This document shows, one piece after another, positions 1 to 5,396 of a stretch of 5,396 nt of DNA. The DNA comes from Deltaproteobacteria bacterium. Lineage in GTDB: Bacteria; Desulfobacterota; Binatia; UBA12015. Under the pieces are notes generated by a model. That model had not been told where the DNA came from and ran no database searches. It saw only the letters and a program-made list of their open reading frames with translations. The translations under genes and the position numbers were made by a program. Numbering within the stretch: position 1 is the stretch's first letter; each line of letters begins with the position of its first letter. Location: contig DLYX01000248.1 of NCBI GenBank assembly GCA_003447545.1, positions 2,431 through 7,826 of the forward strand, in the 5' to 3' direction.

Positions 1-763
1 GAAAACTGCCCAGACCCCGAAGCTGGCGGGATGCCAGCAAACGACCGAAATCCCCGCCACGGTCAAGCCACAGGACTACCGGAATCGTGAACGCGAACGC
101 GGCGAGCCCCTGCGCGGCAATCAGAAGCAGGCCGAAGACCATCGAGAACCAATGCGGCTCGAGAGACATCACCCAATCGACCGCGGCAAACGACATGGTC
201 AAAGCGTAGAGGATCAACGCGCCTCGGCTCAGATACTCGAGTCGATCCGGATGAAGCGCCGAACCCTCCAGATCCTCGCGAATCGACCAATGGGTCAAAA
301 ACCAGCCGAGGCCGATCCAGGCGGCAAAATACAGAACCCCGCGTGCGTAGAAGAAAGGGAGGTTCAAGTAGGGCTGCTTGGCTTGCAGGATCGGATCGTG
401 CGCGACATGCGCGGGATCCGCCCATTCGTAGAGGAAGGGCGCACCCACGGCGACGGGGATAAAAAAGATGGCCAGCAACGGTAACGTCCGCACTGCGGCC
501 TCCAACGGCCGGCGTATCATCGCGCTCCAGCTTCCACCCGCGACGTGGTGCAGGGAGAGAATCCCCATCGAACCAAGAGCGATTCCCAACCAGAAGAGAA
601 ATCCGATCAAATAGGAACGAATGGCCTGAACCGGGTCAAGAAAGGCGCCGGCGATCGCAACAGCACATCCCACCAGACCCACGATCAAGGCTTGCTTCGA
701 AAAACGAATTTGCGGATCGTCAGATCCAATCCGGAAATCCGGCACTGCGTTTCCGCTTGTCAT
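1..763 (-). CDS. actF: ActF, second NrfD-like membrane subunit of Alternative Complex III (C-terminus cut by window edge)
   Basis: Integral membrane subunit of ACIII, often annotated as quinol:cytochrome c oxidoreductase quinone-binding subunit 2. It is related to ActC and thought to contribute to a transmembrane proton path rather than to the main quinol site. The frame runs open to the left edge, giving 254 residues of a usual 400 or more. I translated it directly: it starts MTSGNAVPDFRIGSDD, and hydrophobic helices fall at about 23-42, 50-71, 94-112, 137-158, 179-198 and 205-231. Family hallmarks are LHHVAGGSWSAMIRRPLEA at about 71-89, the loop YEWADPAHVAHDP after helix 3, and DWVMSLEPHWFSMVFG at about 196-211. 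His72, His73 and the Asp/Glu/His of the last motif are polar residues near or within helices. The ATG at 763 overlaps the actE stop (ATGA) and has a strong AAGGAGGT site 5-6 bases upstream. No frameshift is seen in the visible part. Confidence 0.94.
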   Translation of the reverse strand, partial: MTSGNAVPDFRIGSDDPQIRFSKQALIVGLVGCAVAIAGAFLDPVQAIRSYLIGFLFWLGIALGSMGILSLHHVAGGSWSAMIRRPLEAAVRTLPLLAIFFIPVAVGAPFLYEWADPAHVAHDPILQAKQPYLNLPFFYARGVLYFAAWIGLGWFLTHWSIREDLEGSALHPDRLEYLSRGALILYALTMSFAAVDWVMSLEPHWFSMVFGLLLIAAQGLAAFAFTIPVVLWLDRGGDFGRLLASRQLRGLGSF

Positions 764-1335
764 CGCAAACCTCCTTCGAGCTGCGCCAGCTCGTTTGGGG
801 ATAGTTGATCGACATTCGCGTGTTGGCTCAGTTGCAGTGCGCGCAGATAGGCTACAATCGCCCATCGGTCCGGAAGCGTTACCTGCGCTCGGTAGGCGGG
901 CATTACCCCGTAACCATTGGCGATCACGTCGTAGAGATAACCGTCGGCAGCTTCGAGGAGTCGAGGCTCGAACAGCGAAGGCGGACGGCGGTAGCCGCGC
1001 TGCACGATCATCCCGTTACCGTCGCCAATCGCCCCGTGGCACGGCGAGCAATAGATGGCGTAACGCTCCTGGCCTCGCAGCAATAGATCCTCATCGAGCG
1101 TCCGCGGGTTGGCGACAACCCAGGCGCCGTCGATCTTGCCCTCGGTATATCCGGGCCTATCCAGAATCATATCGCGAGAGACGACGCCAGGCTCCAGCGG
1201 ACGCACGGAAGTGCCGTTTGCAAAAAATTTACTCGGGCTATTGGGCTCGAGTCGAGGCTGGTCGTGCATATCCTGGCGGCAACCCGCGATGAGCAGAACC
1301 GCGAACGCGCCAAGGATCCATCTCCCCTTAATCAT
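760..1335 (-). CDS. actE: ActE, lipid-anchored monoheme cytochrome c subunit of Alternative Complex III
   Basis: Membrane-anchored c-type cytochrome that, by analogy with known ACIII, takes electrons on the periplasmic side from the iron-sulfur subunit and multiheme ActA and passes them on. From the ATG at 1335 the product is 191 residues. A lipoprotein signal is clear: MIKGRWILGAFAVLLIAGC, with basic residues at 3 and 5, a hydrophobic core and lipobox IAGC with Cys19 as the lipidated residue. One heme motif is present, CSPCH at 96-100, and Met145 in YGVMPAY is the likely distal heme ligand. A GTG start at 1359 would add eight residues (ending in Trp-Trp). I prefer the ATG because it has GGAGG 6 bases upstream, overlaps actD by 8 bases as actC/actD do, and gives a normal-length signal peptide. 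The stop overlaps the actF start in an ATGA junction (760-763). Confidence 0.94.
   Translation of the reverse strand: MIKGRWILGAFAVLLIAGCRQDMHDQPRLEPNSPSKFFANGTSVRPLEPGVVSRDMILDRPGYTEGKIDGAWVVANPRTLDEDLLLRGQERYAIYCSPCHGAIGDGNGMIVQRGYRRPPSLFEPRLLEAADGYLYDVIANGYGVMPAYRAQVTLPDRWAIVAYLRALQLSQHANVDQLSPNELAQLEGGLR
769..776 (-). promoter_or_regulatory. Strong Shine-Dalgarno of actF
   Basis: Minus-strand AAGGAGGT, a near-perfect anti-16S complement, lies 5 bases before the ATG at 761-763, within the last codons of actE. It fixes the actF start at the ATGA junction and suggests that ribosomes can also enter here independently of actE translation. Confidence 0.75.
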
Positions 1336-1859
1336 CCACCACCTCCACGCTCGAGGCACCGAGCTCGTTCATCAATTCCGGAGTATCCGGGACAGAGAAC
1401 TTTGGATCGCGGGCCTCGATCGACAGGAAAAAGGCATCCTGGCTCGCCAGTGCGAAGCGAGAGGAATTAAAGACTGGATGGTGCGGACGCGGCAGGCCGT
1501 TGAGCGCGAGCATTCCGAACACGGCCGTCAGTGCCCCGAAGAGGATCGTGCACTCAAAAATAACCGGCAAGAAGGCGATGATACTGTTGAGAGGTCGCCC
1601 ACCGACGTTCAGCGGGTAGTCGATCACCGAAGTCCAATACTGCAGACCGAAACCGCCAAGCCCTCCGATAATAGCCCCAATCAGAACCAGCGCTGGCAGG
1701 CGCGAATGATGATGACCGAGGGCCTCGGATATCTCCTCGATCGGGTAAGGCGAGAAGGCATCCAGTACCTCATAGCCATCCTCGCGAGAGCGCTCGATTG
1801 CGTGCAGGAGAGAGGAGGACGTGGGAAATTCCGCCACCAAGCCCCAGGGCGAGATCCGT

Positions 1860-1867
<8 letters not shown>
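1328..1867 (-). CDS. actD: ActD, DUF3341 two-helix membrane subunit of Alternative Complex III
   Basis: Small accessory membrane subunit of ACIII, which packs beside the larger membrane subunits in known structures and has no redox centre; its exact role is unclear. The protein is complete at 179 residues, the usual size for DUF3341. Residues 8-52 form a soluble domain with the family signature (GYEVLDAFSPYPIEEI, ending in EALG). Two transmembrane helices follow at about 57-79 (glycine-rich, IGAIIGGLGGFGLQYW) and 98-122, joined by a loop containing the typical YPLNVGGRPLNS. The tail has PRPHHPVF near residues 126-133 and a cytochrome-free acidic end. There are no heme motifs and no clustered cysteines. 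The ATG at 1867 lies 8 bases inside the end of actC and has AGGAG at 1875-1879, 7 bases upstream. Its own TAA is overlapped by 8 bases by the actE start (ATGATTAA), the same geometry as at its 5' end. Confidence 0.94.
1342..1346 (-). promoter_or_regulatory. Shine-Dalgarno of actE (decides the ATG at 1335)
   Basis: On the minus strand GGAGG is followed by six bases (TGGTGG) and the ATG at 1333-1335. The alternative GTG at 1357-1359 lies upstream of this site and so cannot use it. The site is embedded in the last codons of actD, which fits coupled translation of the two genes. Confidence 0.75.
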
Positions 1868-3247
<1,380 letters not shown>

Positions 3248-3248
<1 letters not shown>

Positions 3249-5396
3249 CAGCTATGCCCTCCCCGCGGCTTCGAAGGCTTTGTGAGCGCGGGACTGGGGT
3301 TTCGGACCTCGGCCAGATAGGTCGTCCGTGGCCGCGTATTCAGCTCGGCGAGCACGCCATAGTTTCGGTCGTTCGCCCGTTGTTTGGATACGGCGCTCTC
3401 AGGATCGTTGATATCCCCAAAGGTGATCGCCTCCGCGGGGCAGACCTGCTGACACGCGGTCTTGATATCGCCGTCGGCAATCTCCCGACCCTCGTTCTTC
3501 GCCTTGGAACGAGACTCGTTCACTCGCTGGATACAGTAGGTGCATTTCTCCATCACACCCCGACTGCGGACGGTCACGTCCGGATTTCGCTGCAGCGCGA
3601 GCGTCTCTTCGTCCCAATCGGGATTGAGGTAAAAGTTGAAACGCCGAACTTTGTACGGACAGTTGTTCGAGCAATAGCGAGTCCCGACGCAACGGTTGTA
3701 AACCATCAGGTTCAGGCCTTCACTATCGTGGACAGTCGCGTTGACCGGGCAAACCACCTCGCAGGGGGCATTCTCGCAATGCTGACAGAGCATCGGCTGG
3801 TAGTGCGTCTCGGGCTCTTCCGGCTCACCGGTCCAATACCGGTCGATCCGCATCCATTGCATCTCGCGACCCATTGCAATCTGCTCGGGACCGACGATGG
3901 GGATATTATTCTCTGCCTGACACCCCACGACACAAGCGTTGCAGCCGACGCAGGAACTGGTGTCGATGGTCATCCCCCAGGCGTGGCCCTCGTAGGGGAA
4001 CTTCGGATAAAGCGTGTCATCGGGGCCGGGGGTATGCCCCATATGCTGGGCAAACGCCGGATCTTTTTCGTATTCCTCGACCGAGGCCCAACGCACGATA
4101 TCGCGCCCCTCGAGACTTCCGTGGTCCTGCGTCGAGGCCACCAGGGAGCGCTCCCCGGTTGCACGCACGCGCACGTCATCGGAGAACCCGGTCGAGACCG
4201 ACTTTCGCAGCGAGTAGGCATTGAAACCGCGGGACGTACCGACCTTCCCTGCCCGCCGTCGACCGTAGCCCAATTGCAGGCCCAAAACGTTCGCTGGCTG
4301 GCCCGGCAGAATCCAGACCGGACCTCGTGCCTGCTGACCGTCCACTGTGAGTTCCACATCATCGCCATTGGAGAGACCGAGCGATTCCGCGGTGGCGGGA
4401 GAGATCAAGATAGGGTTATTCCAGGTGACTTTTGTCAGCGGCGCCGGGCACTCCTGCAGCCAGCCGTTATTGGCCATGCTTCCGTCACCGACCACGGGAT
4501 GCGGGCGAAACGTCGCGGTCAATTCCGCAGGATTCCGGGAAGACGTGACCCTCCGCAATCGAGCGGGTTGCTCGATCGCTGCCACATCAACCACCGGAAA
4601 CGCACTTTCCGCGACGACTCCATTTTGCAGAGAGCGATTCCAGGCACTCTCAAAGGCAATCGGGAGGCTTTGGGCTGACCAATAGGATCGCACCGCTTGA
4701 TAGGCGGTGCCGGCGCGGCCCTCGAGGAGCAACCCCAAAACTTCGAGAGACGACTTCCCATCGTAGAGAGGGGCGATCAGGGGCTGCCCAATCGAAATGG
4801 TTCCGTCGCCCGATCGAATATCCGACCAGGTTTCGAGGTAATGCACCCCCGGAATATGCCAAGTCGCGAGTGCGGCTGTTTCATCATCGTAGAGGCCGAG
4901 GTGAAATGAGACCGGCACCTGCGCCATCGCCGCAGCGAAGTTGGTGCCGGCCGGGGCGTCATAGGCCGGGTTGGACTCGAGAATAAAGAGGGTATGGACT
5001 CGTCCCGCCTGCATGTCTGTGGCCAGCGATTCGAGAGAGTCGACCTCCAAGCCCTCGCGACTCTTGTCCTCGAGAAGCTCCATGGTCGTGCCCAGATTTC
5101 CAAGACGCTGATTGATGGCGAATGCGAGAGCATGCAAATGCGGGGGCAACACGGAGCCGGCAAGAATCAGTGACTTACCCGGTGATTTTTCAAGGTCGTG
5201 CACCAGCGCCGCCAGCCATTGCGACTGACGCTCCGGAAGTCCGCGGACCGGCGATCCAACGCCGAGAGAGCCAGCAAGAGCCTCGAGCAGGACCTCTACC
5301 TCGGACGGCGCGAGGGCGATCCGCTCATCGGCAGCGGCGCCCGAATTCGAAAAACTGCTTTCGGCCACGTAAAGCCGAAGCGGCTCGAAAACCCCC
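3248..5396 (-). CDS. actB: ActB, fused molybdopterin-oxidoreductase-like / iron-sulfur subunit of Alternative Complex III (N-terminus cut by window edge)
   Basis: Peripheral electron-transfer subunit of ACIII, by family knowledge on the periplasmic face, carrying electrons from the ActC quinol site to the c-type hemes. The frame is open to the right edge; a visible GTG at 5368 is an internal valine in the conserved stretch LRLYVAES, so the gene is truncated. About 715 residues remain of a usual ~1000. Counting from codon 5368, residues 1-400 resemble the C-terminal half of a molybdopterin oxidoreductase, including a dinucleotide-binding-like barrel at about 315-400 (ISPATAESLGLSNGDDVEL). Known ActB proteins bind no molybdenum cofactor. 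Residues 465-650 form the ferredoxin-like domain with 15 cysteines: 473/476/479/483, 528/531/536/540, 560/566/570, 609/612 and 639/643. That number fits three [4Fe-4S] clusters plus one [3Fe-4S]. It ends in TGA, which shares one base with the actC start (TGATG). Identification is very secure; the missing N-terminus, which may hold a Tat-like signal, cannot be judged. Confidence 0.96.

Noticed and set aside
63..425. 120-codon minus-strand frame at the left end
   Set aside because: It is in a different frame from the continuous actF reading frame covering the same bases. ActF has clear family motifs; this frame is Arg/Ser/Gly-rich and featureless.
545..808. Plus-strand 87-codon frame in the actF/actE junction
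   Set aside because: It is antisense to the actF N-terminus and the actE C-terminus, strongly hydrophilic, and shows no domain.
3254..4678. 474-codon open frame on the plus strand
   Set aside because: It lies entirely antisense to the well-conserved actB reading frame, has no recognisable domain, and is of the kind GC-rich coding sequence produces on the opposite strand.
5366..5368. GTG as the start of actB
   Set aside because: The frame continues upstream to the window edge through FEPLRLYV, which belongs to a conserved ActB stretch, and the remaining length is about 300 residues short of the family. The codon is an internal valine.

Overview
The window is one stretch of a bacterial respiratory operon. 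All genes lie on the minus strand, so transcription runs from the right edge to the left edge. In transcription order they are actB (3' part only), actC, actD, actE and actF (5' part only). Together they encode Alternative Complex III (ACIII), a membrane-bound quinol:cytochrome c / quinol:electron-carrier oxidoreductase unrelated to the bc1 complex. There is no non-coding gap: every gene overlaps the next by 1 to 8 bases, and each internal start visible here has a purine-rich Shine-Dalgarno sequence inside the preceding gene.

Region by region: 5396-3248 holds the C-terminal ~715 residues of ActB, a fusion of a molybdopterin-oxidoreductase-like domain and a four-cluster iron-sulfur domain. 3248-1860 holds ActC, a ten-helix NrfD/PsrC-type membrane subunit. 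1867-1328 holds ActD, a small DUF3341 protein with two membrane helices. 1335-760 holds ActE, a predicted lipid-anchored monoheme cytochrome c. 763-1 holds the first 254 residues of ActF, a second NrfD-like membrane subunit.

In known ACIII complexes, quinol is oxidised at the ActC membrane subunit. Electrons then pass through the iron-sulfur clusters of ActB to the c-type hemes of ActA and ActE, and on to a terminal oxidase or soluble carrier. ActA (multiheme cytochrome c) usually precedes actB, so it is expected just beyond the right edge. Terminal oxidase genes often follow actF, beyond the left edge. Neither can be seen here.

The organism is a bacterium with moderately high GC (about 55-60% by eye) and aerobic or otherwise electron-transport-based respiration. 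The lipobox cytochrome and canonical Shine-Dalgarno sites suit a Gram-negative-type cell envelope. ACIII operons are common in Myxococcota and related deltaproteobacterial lineages, Acidobacteria, Bacteroidota, Planctomycetes and some Gammaproteobacteria. The sequence alone does not let me choose among these. I see no mobile elements, RNA genes, CRISPR arrays or promoters, and no sign of a novel system beyond this recognisable complex.
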